Of a DNA stretch of 64,000 nucleotides, positions 30,476 through 41,868 are shown in pieces. Position 1 is the first letter of the stretch; every line of letters starts with the position of its first letter. The DNA lies in contig OX291548.1 in assembly GCA_946406115.1 (NCBI GenBank), positions 7,862,373-7,926,372 on the forward strand, given 5' to 3'. The stretch is from Apoda limacodes. Taxonomy: Eukaryota; Arthropoda; Insecta; Lepidoptera; Limacodidae. The notes under the pieces are model-generated. The model was not told the origin of the DNA and ran no database searches. It worked only from the letters and a program-made list of their open reading frames with translations. The translations under genes were made by a program, and so were the position numbers.

Positions 30476-31786
30476 AATGAAAATTTAGTTATTGTAAACT
30501 AGGTATATATTTTTAAACAAATAAATTAATATTGTAAGTGGTTGTTTCCTCATGTGTCATGCTTGAGGATAACAGTTATATTATTGGTTCCTATTCATTC
30601 ATTACGTTTCTTATAGTTAAATGTTAGATACCATATAGAAAACCACAATACCACATGACTGCAGGTTTCAAAACAGCTATTATTTTCTAGGAATGGAACA
30701 AACTGTCATCCTTTTGTAATCGAGTTCCGCACCTGCGTGAAGTTAGCTCCCACAAAAACAGTATTTGCTAGAAACTATTGACTACGTCTTTAAGGAATAC
30801 TTATAAAAACAGTAAAGTTTTTTTAACATAAAGAACTTTTATTCTCACGTGCAATCCTGTGAAGCATCAATTTCGGAAAATGCTAAAATATATTTTTTTA
30901 CTTTATTCTAAGTTAAGGAAATAAAAACGCCATCAAAGTCTAAGGAATAAAACTTAGGCTTTTTGAAAATTAACTATTTTTTTTAAGTTTTGACGCTGTT
31001 TTGGATGTCACTATCTATTTTAAAAGTAACTCAAGCAAAACCATAAGCGATTTCATTGCCAGCAATAGGTATAACAATTATATTTTTTAATAAAATAAAA
31101 CTTGCATACCTACGTATACACTACTGTTTTAAGCATCAAAAGTCGTAATAACTTACATTTTCATATTTGAACCACAAAATATGAAGGAAGGCAAACAAAC
31201 CCCGTAACAGATCTCGGTATAATACGCAAAAATCTTTTCACGACCCGCAATAATTGTAAACTTAGGAAAATACGCTTAACGGAGTTAAGTAGTACCTAAA
31301 ATGGGCCGAAATCAAATATGAACATTCACGCAAAACGTAAAAGACAAACATGGGCCCAGTAGGTATTGTATCGCACAATGGGTGAGGCGAACAATTCTTG
31401 ACCCTTTTTATGGAGCAAGAAGGGCTTACAATGGTTTGTAATACCGATTACATATTCTGATGCAAATATTTCTCTAATTTTGTGTGTCCGCAAGCGAGAA
31501 TTAATTGAAAAGGTCTCACATGACTTTGATTTATGGTGTACGGGACGTGGGACATTGAATTCTTTCTTCTCCTAAATGTACGGCATATGCAAAGCAGTTG
31601 AAGCGACAATCTCTAATCTACTCTGTGTGAACTACTTAGAATTCAATATAGCGTGCACTGATTCTTAGATATAAGCTGATAATTTCCCGTCTGAATATGA
31701 ATATTAATGATTTTCTTAAATATTTTCCTTTATCGTTTAAATGGATAAGAATTTGTCCGCGCCGGCGTAATGGCAGCTCGAATCCT
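30476..31786. other. gene-free AT-rich DNA
   Basis: Nothing recognised. Confidence 0.5.
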
Positions 31787-31975
31787 ACTAATATTATAAA
31801 TGTCAAAGTATGTCTGGATGGATGGATGGATACTATAACTCGCTAACGACTGAACGGATCGTTATAAAAAATTGGCATACATATTCGTATTACCTAGTTG
31901 AACATATAGGCTTATTCATCCTAAAAAATTCAAAATAACTTTGTTTTCCCTAAAAATTACAAAATACGTACCGAA
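31787..31975 (-). repeat. interspersed repeat 3' end with GGAT microsatellite
   Basis: 'cctactaatattataaatgt' is the usual end of R1-type repeats seen in reverse. It is followed by (GGAT)3-4 and 'aacgactgaacggatcgtta' with 'aaattggcatacatattcg'. The copy is truncated at the other side. Confidence 0.5.
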
Positions 31976-32447
31976 ATTAAACTCCATTAAAATTCTTGGC
32001 TCCCCAGAAACAGTTAATTATAACCAGTTTTAAAACTTTAGTTTCATCGTTTTGCACTATTTTACAACAAGGCAACATAAATCGCAGGCCAAATGTTTAT
32101 ACTATCAGGAATTTCCTGTTCAAACCATATGACTTTGACCTCTCTGTTTCAGGTGTATTTGCCTGAATTTCTGTAATTCTGTGAGTTGAGAGGGGAGGGG
32201 TAAAGGTGTCTAAAGTGGTGGTATAATACGAGGCTCTCGGTTACGAGCAACGATAAACTTCGTCTCGGGAAGAGTAAGAGCGTTTAAATTGTCGACGCTT
32301 CTCGTTGCTAACGGGTACGTTCTTCTTTTAGTGCTGTAGATAGGTAATGGTAGCAAAAAAATATAGGATAGCTTACATATGCAAATGCATGTCAAAAAAA
32401 CTCAAAATATTATGTGGTAAATAAAGTGAAATGAATTATTAATGCAT
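31976..32447. other. gene-free DNA
   Basis: No gene was recognised. A less AT-rich patch lies at 32180-32330; the frame 32210-32395 has no domain. Confidence 0.4.
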
Positions 32448-32620
32448 TAGTGGATGTTGCCCGCGGCTCCGTCCGCGCTGAATTCGGTTAACGGCGTAGG
32501 ATTCCTGCGACAACTCCTTGAATATAAAAAAGAAGTTGGCTATAGCAAGCTCAAATCTATATTTCATTTACGTGTAACTCGGTTATAGATTATTGAACCG
32601 GGATTTTTTTAAATTTTATG
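32448..32620 (+). repeat. R1 5' half
   Basis: 'ttgcccgcggctccgtccgc', 'attcggttaacggcgtagga' and 'gaagttggctatagcaagct' are present in order, then the copy decays near 'cgggattttttt'. Confidence 0.6.
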
Positions 32621-33041
32621 GAAAAAAGAACAATATAAAAAACAACAAGAAGAACAAACAAAAAACTTACATTTGCATTTATAATATTTGTATGGATTGT
32701 TTAATGTATTTTATTAAATAAACTTTACAGTTTTATATTCCGTATAATATATAATTTTTGACAGGTATCGATTAAATAAATAAAAAATATAATAGTTAAA
32801 GCAACAATTATATTTTTATAACACTTTAGAATATGCTTCACTTTGACTAATAAAAACCATTGAGTTTTATGGACATAAGAATCCGATAGAAAAACAAAAA
32901 ATCGAGAGATACAGCACAGGATTTGATTTATAAAAATCATTGCAAAACATTATAACATGCTGACTCTACACTTAAGTATTTTAATCAACAAAATAAATGT
33001 AACAATTAAATAACTGATTAACATGCACTATGCTCATATAT

Positions 33042-33173
33042 AACATCGCAAGTGGTTCGGGTGACTTCAAGGTACAGCATAGGGGGTGGCCCCCTTCCCG
33101 TGCACCCCCACAATGGAAGTGTGGGGGACAGAATTAAACATTTTGGGACTCAACGGGTTACGTGTGCGATGTT
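33042..33173. other. GC-rich insert with short inverted ends
   Basis: AACATCGCA (33042-33050) is the exact inverse of TGCGATGTT (33165-33173). Between them is a C/G-rich stretch with its own fold-backs ('cacccccacaatggaagtg' next to 'tgtggggg'). It resembles a small non-autonomous insertion, but 9 bp ends are weak evidence. Confidence 0.3.
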
Positions 33174-33321
33174 CCTAGCATTTGTGTGAATAAACATAAA
33201 GCTGCTAGATATGATATGAAATACTTTCCATTTTATTTGTAGGGACTTTATAAACTTAGTGCATATTTTTGCTAAAATTCAAAAGCTACATTGTTTTGTT
33301 ACGATTTTTAAAGCACCATTT

Positions 33322-33527
33322 TAGTCGACTCTGTCAATCAGTCGGTAATGACCCAAGTGCTGAATCGAAGGGCGTATGTGCGATTCCCGCAGAAGACAAA
33401 CATTTGACTTTGTCTTGAGACCAAGTGTTTTCTATGTATAATATTTATATATCGATAAAAAAGTTTTACATATATATTTGTATGTCTCCACAGTAGTCCG
33501 GGACCAGACGGCGCTGTGTGTAATTAC
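33322..33527 (+). repeat. SINE S1, full length
   Basis: Head 'tcagtcggtaatgaccc' and 'gctgaatcgaagggcgta', a B-box remnant 'gtgcgattcccgc', body 'acatttgactttgtcttgag', and 3' part 'gtctccacagtagtccggga' with 'ccagacggcgctgtgtg'. Confidence 0.65.
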
Positions 33528-33714
33528 CAAAAACATTTTTTATTTTTTTACACATATAGTTTAGCTACATTTTTTATAAGGTTATGTGTAGCTACTAATA
33601 TTTTTAAATTTTTTATAAGATATAAATTTTGTTTAATTTCAGAAGCTGATAAAAGTAACAGTAATAATACTAATTGCTCTTTAATACGGTCTTGTGGACT
33701 TCGAAGTGCCGTAC

Positions 33715-34178
33715 TATAAGTATACACCTGCGTCAGTTCCCGAAAATGGTCATGCTATGCTCTAGTGGGATCGATCTGCATCACGGATAGGACCATTATA
33801 GCTAATAAGCCTGATTTCGTGCTGATAAATCGCTTGAAGCGCCATTCCCCATGACTAACCCCGTGAATGCTGAGAAGGACAAAGCTAGCAAATACCTTGA
33901 CCTGGCACACGAGGTAACCGCTATGTGGGATGTTGATTCGACGATTATTGTCCCACTAGTCGTTAATGCGGTCTTATAACGAACAGTCCCGACCACCACC
34001 TTAAGGAACTCTCGCTAGATGGCTGGGTCAAGGGTCAGATACAGAAGGCAGTATTCCTGGACACTGAGCGGATAGTTAGGAGGTTTCTCTCTCTGTCGCC
34101 CTAACCACCGGTAGCTTAGGCCCCGCCCTGCTTCCGGTGGTACCCTAGGTTAGGTTTTTTATATTGTGTTTAAATTTT
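33715..34178 (+). pseudogene. LINE family C 3' end (restriction-like-endonuclease type), broken
   Basis: Fragments in three frames read as one protein end. They are VPENGHAML, a stop, then WDRSA; ITDRTIIANKPDFVLINRLK from about 33779; AEKDKASKYLDLAHEVTAMW then DVDSTIIVPLVVNAVL from about 33870; and LKELSLDGWVKGQIQKAVFL then DTERIVRRFLSLSP, stopping at 34102-34104. The KPD stretch matches the PD...D endonuclease core known from R2/R4-like LINEs, but the second acidic strand appears deleted around 33840-33852, where the frame shifts. A 3' UTR with 'ccaccggtagcttaggcccc' and 'cttccggtggtaccctaggt' follows. The family assignment is from memory of such elements. Confidence 0.6.
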
Positions 34179-34453
34179 GTACTTTTTTGTATTTTTATTT
34201 TACTGTTATTTCATTTAGAAAAAAACCTAACTTAAGATTTAAAAGAAATAAAGTGTATAGTATTAAATTCAATTCAAGAAAGAATGCAAGGAAAAAGATT
34301 CTCTTACTTTATTATATTACGTGATCTCAAATGCAGGATAAAATTTTCGTTTAGCTATTTGGATATGAAAAAGCTTATTTAGTAACATTGCAGCAAAAGT
34401 AAAAAAGAAAATAAATCTAGATTAAAAATTAGTGTCGGACAACCGTCCGGAAT
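34179..34453. other. gene-free AT-rich DNA
   Basis: Nothing recognised. Confidence 0.5.
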
Positions 34454-34627
34454 CGTGACAACTTGTGCCTTTCACTTTTTATGTCTGTCTCTCTCGCTCT
34501 TAGGCGGGCTAACCATGCCGCGTGCCTCTCACTCGCTCTCATTGTGAGCGCATAACGTGAGCGGAGCGTAACGCAGTTTCTTGAAGTGTCACCCGGCAAA
34601 CCAATTTAGAAGACGTTGTCACGTCAA
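34454..34627 (-). mobile_element. small GTGACAAC-ended element (family M1), complete copy
   Basis: Ends CGTGACAAC and GTTGTCACG form terminal inverted repeats. Inside are GC-richer phrases such as 'gcctctcactcgctctcatt', 'gtgagcgcataacgtgagcg' and 'agtgtcacccggcaaacc'. This copy retains both segments that are missing alternately from the two copies at 41416 and 41655. There is no coding capacity. A cut-and-paste (MITE-type) origin is inferred. Confidence 0.65.
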
Positions 34628-34967
34628 AACATCTGCATTCAATGGAAATTGTTTAAAGATAACTATATAAATTACCTAAATAAAACATAAAAACGTTTTT
34701 TGTTGTTTTTTTATCACTTTGTGAGTTTTATGACATTTCCAATTAATTTTATTTCCGTGTACATTAATATACGCGATATATTTGCATGTTCATTTCGCTC
34801 CACAGATGTTATTAGAAATTCAGATTTTAGGATCTTTGTGTACATAAGAGCGGCAGCACTTAGTTTTTATGATCCGCGTTCCAGGTTGTCAAGGGGTAAG
34901 ACTTAATGAAGGTATCACGAGAGCTTGTAAGAAGTTATTATGTGCTTTTAAATTCAGTTTTTTAAAC
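34628..34967. other. gene-free AT-rich DNA
   Basis: Nothing recognised. Confidence 0.5.
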
Positions 34968-35408
34968 GACTAAGGTGGCAAACAAGCCAACGGTCCGCCT
35001 GATGGTAAGTGGTCACCGAAGCCTATGGACGTTTGTAACACCAGGGACATCACTCGCGCGTTGCCGACCCTTTAAAAATCCAATAACTTCTTTCTTTAAG
35101 AACCCCATATTGTATTCCTTAAAGAAAACCTTGGCACGTAGCTCATATCACAACCTCAGCATTCGAGGGAGGAAGTTTCTCTGAAACCACGCTGTACGCG
35201 ACCATTTAGGTTCTAAGGTGTGAAGATGAATTCCCTGCCAATGGCGAGACGGGCGATGGTAGAAAGTAGCCCTTGGCATTATTTCGAACAACTCTTCAGA
35301 ACACATCTCATTAAACAAGCGGCACAACACACACAGGGAGACAAACTCTTTTCTCAGACTCAAGGGTTCGATACGGCTCTCAGCTCGTTCCTTGAACCGA
35401 GTCCATTT
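34968..35408 (-). mobile_element. LINE family A 3' fragment
   Basis: Begins in the 3' UTR ('aaggtggcaaacaagccaac') and on the minus strand covers the last 130 or so codons of ORF2, starting at 'gactcggttc', which equals about 21996 of the long copy. Part is still open (for example CSEELFEIMPRATFYHRPSR near 35300), but frames shift around 35100-35160. No poly(T) remains at the left end. Confidence 0.8.
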
Positions 35409-36663
35409 TTTTTAGTAAGTCAGTAGATCACAAATAGTATAGAAATAGTATACATAAAAAATACAAAAATAATTGTAGTGGCGGTGTTTTTAAAACAAAA
35501 AAAAATAGTCCAATAAAGCTGCAGCTTATACATTTTATTTTTAAAATCTTTAAAATGATTTCTAAGTATTATCTGACATTTTGTTTACCAAAGAACAATC
35601 AGCAGGTTTTGATGTTACTTTTAGACATTAAAAATCTTTAATACTCTGCGAATAGATATTAAAAATAGATACAGAATCTAAAAAATAACATCTTAGAACA
35701 GGTATGTACTCGTTCCTACCTATCATATAATAGTAATTTGGACAGTCAGCCGTATAAAAGCCGAATTTAGCCTTTATAAAGCTGCGGAATAGAGTTAGTG
35801 TATTCTCTTACAAGGATTGCCGAAGGGCATGCCACCCTCAATTGTCCGGTTGAATTTGGGTCTCGACACAATTTTCTGGGTGGATGCATTTTGAATTTAT
35901 AACTAGCAAATTGGCTGTTCCAATTTATACGTTGAATATCTTAAAATTAATTGTTCGACGACCGTGTCGATTTTAGTAGGCTTCAATGAGTTCTTCCAGA
36001 ATCGTCTGAGATATAGACATAGACACGTACTTACTTACCTTTCTGGGTGTAATTAACTTAGGTAGGGTTTTCACTGTAATATATATAACTTTATTAGGTT
36101 ATACCTCTTTTAAAATCTACTCAAAATATTATATTTAATTTTGAATTCAAATATTTTTCCTATTAAATTTTTTTTCGCGTCAGTCGTATTTTCGTTTTTA
36201 TGTGAATCAGCACCATTTACTTTTAAAATAAATTTGGATTTATAAATAATATTGTAAATAATACAATATATACTTATAAATAATATTGTAAGCAAAACAA
36301 ATAAAATTCAAAATGATTAGTAAAATCAACTTTTATTTCATTATCAAATATCTTTGACATCTACTGAGCTGTATTGGTGACAAACCCCAAGAAACCCACG
36401 AAATTTATAACCGAGGAACCACTACACTGGCGCCCAACTCAACAAGTGTGGCATATAAGTTACGATTGCTAATTAGGTACAGACTATTTACGTATAGAAT
36501 AGACTAAATAACAAAAATTTGTTAGTTGACGTAAGAAGGTATATTTTGGTTTTTATATTTAATAAAAAAAAATCAAATAACATTGTAAAAAGTTTCATAA
36601 AACAGATTCATAATAAAATAGCTTCCTTTAATTTATTTATTACCTAAGTAGATATGATGTAAA
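35409..36663. other. gene-free AT-rich DNA
   Basis: No gene was recognised. A less AT-rich patch at about 35740-35900 has no protein-like frame. Confidence 0.45.
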
Positions 36664-36800
36664 CTAGCTGTTAGTACCCGGGGTCCCCTGTACGAATTTC
36701 TCAAATGGATTATTTCATACAAACCTTGTCCTGACCATTACAAACCCAAAAAAAGATGAACCAAATCTGTCCATCTGTCTTAAGTGATACACCGCTATAC
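36664..36800 (+). repeat. fragment of 'actagctgttagtacccgg' repeat
   Basis: 'actagctgttagtacccggg' with 'gtacgaatttctc' and 'aaatctgtccatctgtctta' resembles the start and middle of the repeat type at 2534. Confidence 0.4.
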
Positions 36801-36984
36801 TGTGGCAATTTATTTTTAGATATAGAAACTAAAACAAAAACCTTTAAAGTCTTTTGACTTTTGACAAAGAGTTGCACGAAATGTAGCACAGAGAAAATAA
36901 ACGAAGTACCACGTTATAGATTTTTTTTGGGACCCATTTCGGCAGACATTTCTTAATCAGAACCGAAAATTTTGTGCTGGTTGC

Positions 36985-37085
36985 TAAACTGAGAATGAAA
37001 ACAGAAGGGAGGATGCCGGCCGATGTGGAAATATTTGAGGGAGGCCTACGTTCAGCAGTGGTCGTCTACAATGATAAAAATATTA
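36985..37085. repeat. fragment of 'ggcctacgttcagcagtgg' repeat
   Basis: 'atgccggccgatgtggaa' and 'gaggcctacgttcagcagtg' with 'gtcgtctacaatgataaaaa' is the same type as 13745 and (inverted) 24950. Confidence 0.4.
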
Positions 37086-37874
37086 AAGTTAAATTACAAA
37101 TTACACTTCGCAAAATTCGCCTCTTAATTTCAGTTTCCTTCGAGAACATGGTCTACTTATATGTACTACTACTTTAACTTACGCCATTTTGATTTCAAAA
37201 CGGTAGTAACTAGTAACTTGTATTTTATTAACTTAAAAAAAGTGATATAGTATCCTATTTTAAAAAACGCATTTAAATTTGAAAAAGAACATAATTTTTC
37301 ATAGGCTAATCTACGAGTCACAGCTTGTATAAATTAGAAAGTTATTTTATTTTTGTGGCACTTGGACTTTTATACTTTAGCGGTAATTGGAAATAACTTG
37401 AAATAATGAACAAAACAGAAAAAATATAAGAGAAAAACACATTTTTAGGATCAATTTCAGTGTAGTATAATGTTACATCTGAATCACTCATACTAACTAG
37501 ACATAGATAAAGATAAAAAAAGCTTTGTGGAGCTTATTCCATCGACAAGAACACCCTTCACTCCTGTTTTTACTAAAATATTGTTTTCAATGGTTGTCTC
37601 AACTTACACTTACAAGACAAAAACCAATCCTCACTGTCAATTAAGTTGGCTTCAACAGCGTATTTTTTTGCTTAACAGGTAAAAAATATAAATTCATGTT
37701 CAAAACACGATTTTGATTTTAAGAAGTTTATAATTTCTTAGTTTTTAATGTAGCAAAACTAATGTAAAAAAATACCTGGTTAAGTGTAGGTCGACCTCAT
37801 AAGGGTTCTAGGGTTCCGTACCATTAAACAATAACAAAACATAAATAATTTAATATACAAAGGTCACACAAGTG
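37086..37874. other. gene-free AT-rich DNA
   Basis: A short 'agggttccgtacc' motif near 37805 is a bare end of the R2 repeat. Nothing else was recognised. Confidence 0.45.
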
Positions 37875-38202
37875 TAAAAGTTGTATAATGGGTTGTGTTA
37901 TGAAAAATAATTGTAGCAAATGATGCCCTACTACTTTCTACCATCACACCAGTCGTCATCGGCCAGAAATTCATCTGAACACCTAAGAACCTTTACGTCT
38001 AATTCCACAATTAAGCTAGGGTTTTCTATCGGGACTACAGTAAAGGATTTTCAGGAAGAGAGTTATTAGATTTTTAAAAAGCCACCAACGCGCAAGTTAT
38101 AGCCCTGGCCTGGTGTTGCGCTCATCGTCCTTATGGGCCGCTAACATCAGGCGGGCTGTTATGTAAGCTTGTTTGCTTCCTTGTTGGTACAAAAAAAAAC
38201 AC
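37875..38202 (+). mobile_element. LINE family A, strongly decayed 3' fragment
   Basis: The order matches ORF2 from about 22105 to the tail: 'ttgtataatgggttgtgtta', 'aaatgatgccctactacttt', 'ctaccatcacaccagtcgtc', 'cgggactacagtaaagga', 'ccaccaacgcgcaagttata', 'atcaggcgggctgttatgta', ending 'gttggtac' and A9. Many indels make this the oldest-looking copy of the family here. Confidence 0.75.
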
Positions 38203-39024
38203 GTATTTTATTAATATGCCAACTAGCTACGCTAGCCTATGATTTTGAAATAAGTAAGGATGCATGAAATGTATTTTGTTCAACGTGCAATGTATCATTC
38301 CCGGGATGAACACCAGAACAACGCGTTTATGGATATTAAATCGCTGGTTTTCACAATCTTATCGTGGCGTAACTGAATCGCCTCCCTTGACATATCGATT
38401 CTCGTTGGCAAGTTGTACCTTATAAAATCATTTAGCTAAGCCAATGCCGTCACTATCTGGACACCGTTTAGACAAACCAAACGATTCTCTAAATACGCAC
38501 AAGTCATAATTCTCAAACGATTTTCAATTCTAATACAAACACCATAAAGTGTATTTTTGGCTTGTCAAAAGGAACCTAAAACATAATTTGCATAGCAAGA
38601 TATTCTGAATTTTAAATAGTAATAGGTAAGGTCTAAAACAGTAAAATAGTACGTTGTTTATTGAAACTGACATGATTAGAGAGCGGAAAGTGACCGTTGG
38701 TAATTCTAAAGGGTTGCAACGCAATAAAAGCTCCTCCGAAATTGCAAGGGTCACAGGGTTTTGTAGTAAAGTTTTGTTATTTTAACATACCTATCTTGTT
38801 ATTGTTTGTTTACAGTATATTGTAAATTTAATTATACTATAGGAACCCAAATATTTAAATAATTAAACGAACTTTCAGGTTTGTAAGATAAAATTGGTTT
38901 AACCTTTTGTTTAAGGCAATAGCGTCGGTAATTTTGTGTCAAACCCGCCTGCTTAAAGTACTTACCTACCTATTTATTTTAAGTTTATGAACTTGTGTTT
39001 TGAGGGAATTCGTCTTATTTATAG
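38203..39024. other. gene-free AT-rich DNA
   Basis: Nothing recognised. Confidence 0.5.
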
Positions 39025-39490
39025 CTAGTACTAGACTTTACCTGCGGCTCCACCCGCCTAAATTTGGTTACCGGCGTAGGATTCTTACGGCAACTCCTTG
39101 GTTATACTAAAGAAGTTTGTTATAGCAAGCTGTAGCTATGGCTGCAGCTATGGTCCGTTCGTGGAATTCGGTTATAGTTACTCCCGCGGGAAATTTTGAA
39201 TTTCCCGGGATAAAAAGTAACCTTTGTCCTTTTCCGTATCTTTAACTATCTCTGTGTGCCAAATTTCAGGTCATTTAAATGCTCCCAGTGCAGCAGGATT
39301 AAGTAACAAACGTTATAGCTTTTTCCGTGGGAACTTTTGAATTTTCCGGAATGAAAAACAGCCTATGTCCTTCCCCAGGACTCAGACAAATTTCATCTAA
39401 ATCAGTTGAGCGGTTCCCGATCCATACAGTGGTTGAAGCGTGACAAACAACCAAACATCCAAACTTTCGCATTTATAATATTAATGGGAT
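39025..39490 (+). repeat. R1 interspersed repeats, overlapping pieces
   Basis: It begins 'agactttacctgcggctcca' and carries the full R1 phrase order. A second set of 3' phrases follows ('ccgtgggaacttttgaattt', 'tcatctaaatcagttgagcg', 'atacagtggttgaagcg') to 'aatattaatgggata'. At least two R1 subfamilies are fused. Confidence 0.6.
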
Positions 39491-39868
39491 AGCGGCCGCT
39501 CTGCCCTAAATTTGGTTTTTGGCGTAGTACTCCTTTATTTAATCTCAGTATTGATACTGTGATTTACTCCTTAATAATCCTGCGCTAAATTCGGTTATCG
39601 GCGACTGTGATTTACTCCTTAATTACACTAATGAAGTTTGCTATATCAAACTGTAGCTATAGTTCGTTTAAGCTCGGTTTTAGTTATTTCCGCGAGAATT
39701 CCCGCGGAAATTTTGGGTTAAAAAGTAGCCTATATACTATTCCAGGACCTACCTTATATGTATACCAAGTTTCATCCCGATCCCTTCAGTGGTTGTAGCG
39801 TGAAGAAGTAACAAACACACACACTCACAAACTCACAAACTTTCGCCTTTATAATATTAATGGGATAA
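39491..39868 (+). repeat. R1 interspersed repeat, further copy
   Basis: Partial starts occur twice ('ctgccctaaatttggttttt', then 'ctgcgctaaattcggttatc'). A complete body follows up to 'cttcagtggttgtagcgtga', an (ACAC/CTCACAAA) run, and 'aatattaatgggata' again. The matching 'aatattaatgggata' endings of this and the previous copy suggest repeated insertion next to the same tail. Confidence 0.6.
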
Positions 39869-40059
39869 TTTAATTAAATAATTATTTCATAAATAAATAA
39901 TAATTATTACGATGGACAAATGACCATTTGCATAAAATAATTAAAAGTTTTTCGGGAAAATCCTAACAGTATAAGGTAGAGTAGTACTAACCTGTGTAAG
40001 GGTATGTTCTGTATCGTATATTATATGTGTGTTACTGAGTCATTTACATTATTATAAAT

Positions 40060-40427
40060 CTTTGCTTCCTTGTGTGTTTTCTACCGCTTGTACAATGGGT
40101 TGGTTCTGAGGAATTGTTTAAAATGATGCCCACGGTTACTTTCTACCATCGCACCGCTCGCCATCGCCTGGGAATTCATTCTCACCGTACAGTGCGGTTT
40201 CAAAGAAAATTCCTCCCGCAAACTCTTGGGTTGTGGAATGAGCTGCCTGCCAAGGTTTTCTCCAAGGACTACAGTATGGGATTCTTCAAGAAAGAAGTTA
40301 TTAGATTCCGGAAGGGTCGGCAACGCGCGAGTGAAGCTCCTGGTGTTGCAAGCGTCCATAGGCTACGGTGACTGTTTACCATCAGGCGGACCGGTAGCTT
40401 GTTTGCAACCTTAGTATAAAAAAAAAC
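40060..40427 (+). mobile_element. LINE family A 3' fragment
   Basis: Corresponds to about 22078 to the tail of the long copy. The frame from about 40095 to 40371 is open and encodes GSEELFKMMPTVTFYHRTAR through to HRLR. It has an in-frame loss of about eight codons compared with the long copy (the TLEPKWS part) near 40184. The 3' UTR 'taccatcaggcggaccggta' and a short A-run close it. It is 5'-truncated and has no start codon of its own. Confidence 0.85.
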
Positions 40428-40917
40428 AATACAGGCCTAGACTGCTACTTGCATATAAGCGTGAACTTAATCGTGTTCGGCGTTTCTGTTGCACAGGGGG
40501 CTATTATACAGTGTATGAATGATATTCTTATATTATGGTAAAACAGTTTAATGTCAAAAATAATAAAAATACTTTTAATCTTAAAGCAAAGTGACATTAG
40601 GATTTATACTATTATGATAATTAGAATGCACGACATATTGGTTTATCGTATAGATTACCGACTAAGAATATTACTTACAAAATCAACAAAACAAGCTCAC
40701 TAATAACAGGCATGTCGGTCTGTCACACGTGTCGTGTTCGGGTAGACCACCCCGGTTTTGTAGAAAACTAATATTTTTTGTACCAAATATTTTTTTTTCT
40801 TCTACAACATGTGTTTGCAGATACGAGTACGGAAAACCAATCAAAGAATACGACACGACAACGATACGACAAATATATTAATTATTTTTCAACGTTGTTT
40901 TGGGCAAATTTTAATGT
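40428..40917. other. gene-free AT-rich DNA
   Basis: Nothing recognised. Confidence 0.5.
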
Positions 40918-41035
40918 ATTAGCATTTGCCCGTGGCTCCGCCGGCGCTAAATTTGGTTATCGGCAAGTAAATAGGTAGGTTGTCAAAACAAACCAACAAC
41001 TAAAAAAAAAAAAATTTCGCATTTATAATATTAAA
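40918..41035 (+). repeat. R1 copy with large internal deletion
   Basis: The start 'tgcccgtggctccgccggcg' and 'aatttggttatcggc' joins directly to the end 'aaacaaaccaacaac' and 'tttcgcatttataatattaa'. The middle is gone. Confidence 0.6.
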
Positions 41036-41415
41036 TATGTATTATAAATAATTGTTTTAGCTCCTAATGCTCTTATAAAGACCCCTCATATAGATAATAA
41101 ATTCCTGTTTTCTACGTACAGTACAGATATCGGCTAGTTGCCGAAACTCTAACTAATAAAAACTGCGCTTCTAGGCGCAGGATAGAACATATTATATAAA
41201 TAAGACCTCCATCGTCCATTTTTTGCGGTAGTTTTTGTGCGATACACGTACATACATATCACAATAATAATAAATACACCTCATAGTAATTCTTTGTAAA
41301 TATATCCTACGTGCAAACATCAGCCTGTTACAATTTTATTTTATGTATATGTTATAGTCAAAGGGCAAAATACAAAAACCTGAGCAGAGAACACATTTTT
41401 TAAAGATTAACTTTT

Positions 41416-41576
41416 GACGTGACAACGTCTTATAAATTGGTTTGCCGGGTGACACTTCAAGAAACTGCGTTACGCTCCGCTCACGTTATGCGCTCACAAT
41501 GAGAGCGAGTGAGAGGCACGCGCCCGCCTAAGAGCGAGAGAGACAGACATAAAATCATTGTCACGTAAAACTTTCG
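41416..41576 (+). mobile_element. M1 element, copy with two internal deletions
   Basis: Starts GACGTGACAACGTCTTATAA and ends at 'tcattgtcacgt'. It lacks the 'ggcatggttag' and 'aagtgaaaggcacaag' segments that are present at 41655. It is followed by 'aaaactttcgcccgtatacc' and 'gactttacaggcaacc', which recur after the next copy. Confidence 0.7.
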
Positions 41577-41654
41577 CCCGTATACCGACTTTACAGGCAA
41601 CCAGTTTTTTACTATCGAAAATTTGAGTTTTAGAAATATCAAATTATTCTTATT

Positions 41655-41824
41655 GACGTGACAACGTCTTATAAATTGGTTTGCCGGGTGACACTTCAAG
41701 AAACTGCGTTACGCTCTCACGTTATGCGCTCACAATGAGAGCGAGTGAGAGGCACGCGGCATGGTTAGCCCGCCTAAGAGCGAGAGAGACAGACATAAAA
41801 AGTGAAAGGCACAAGTTGTCACGT
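41655..41824 (+). mobile_element. M1 element, second copy 239 bp downstream
   Basis: Same strand as the previous copy. It keeps the two segments lost there but lacks 'ccgctcac' near 41717. The flank after it ('aaaactttcgcccgtatacc') is the same as after the first copy, so the pair arose by duplication of element plus flank, with deletions afterwards. Confidence 0.7.
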
Positions 41825-41868
41825 AAAACTTTCGCCCGTATACCGACTTTACAGGCAACCAGTTTTTT

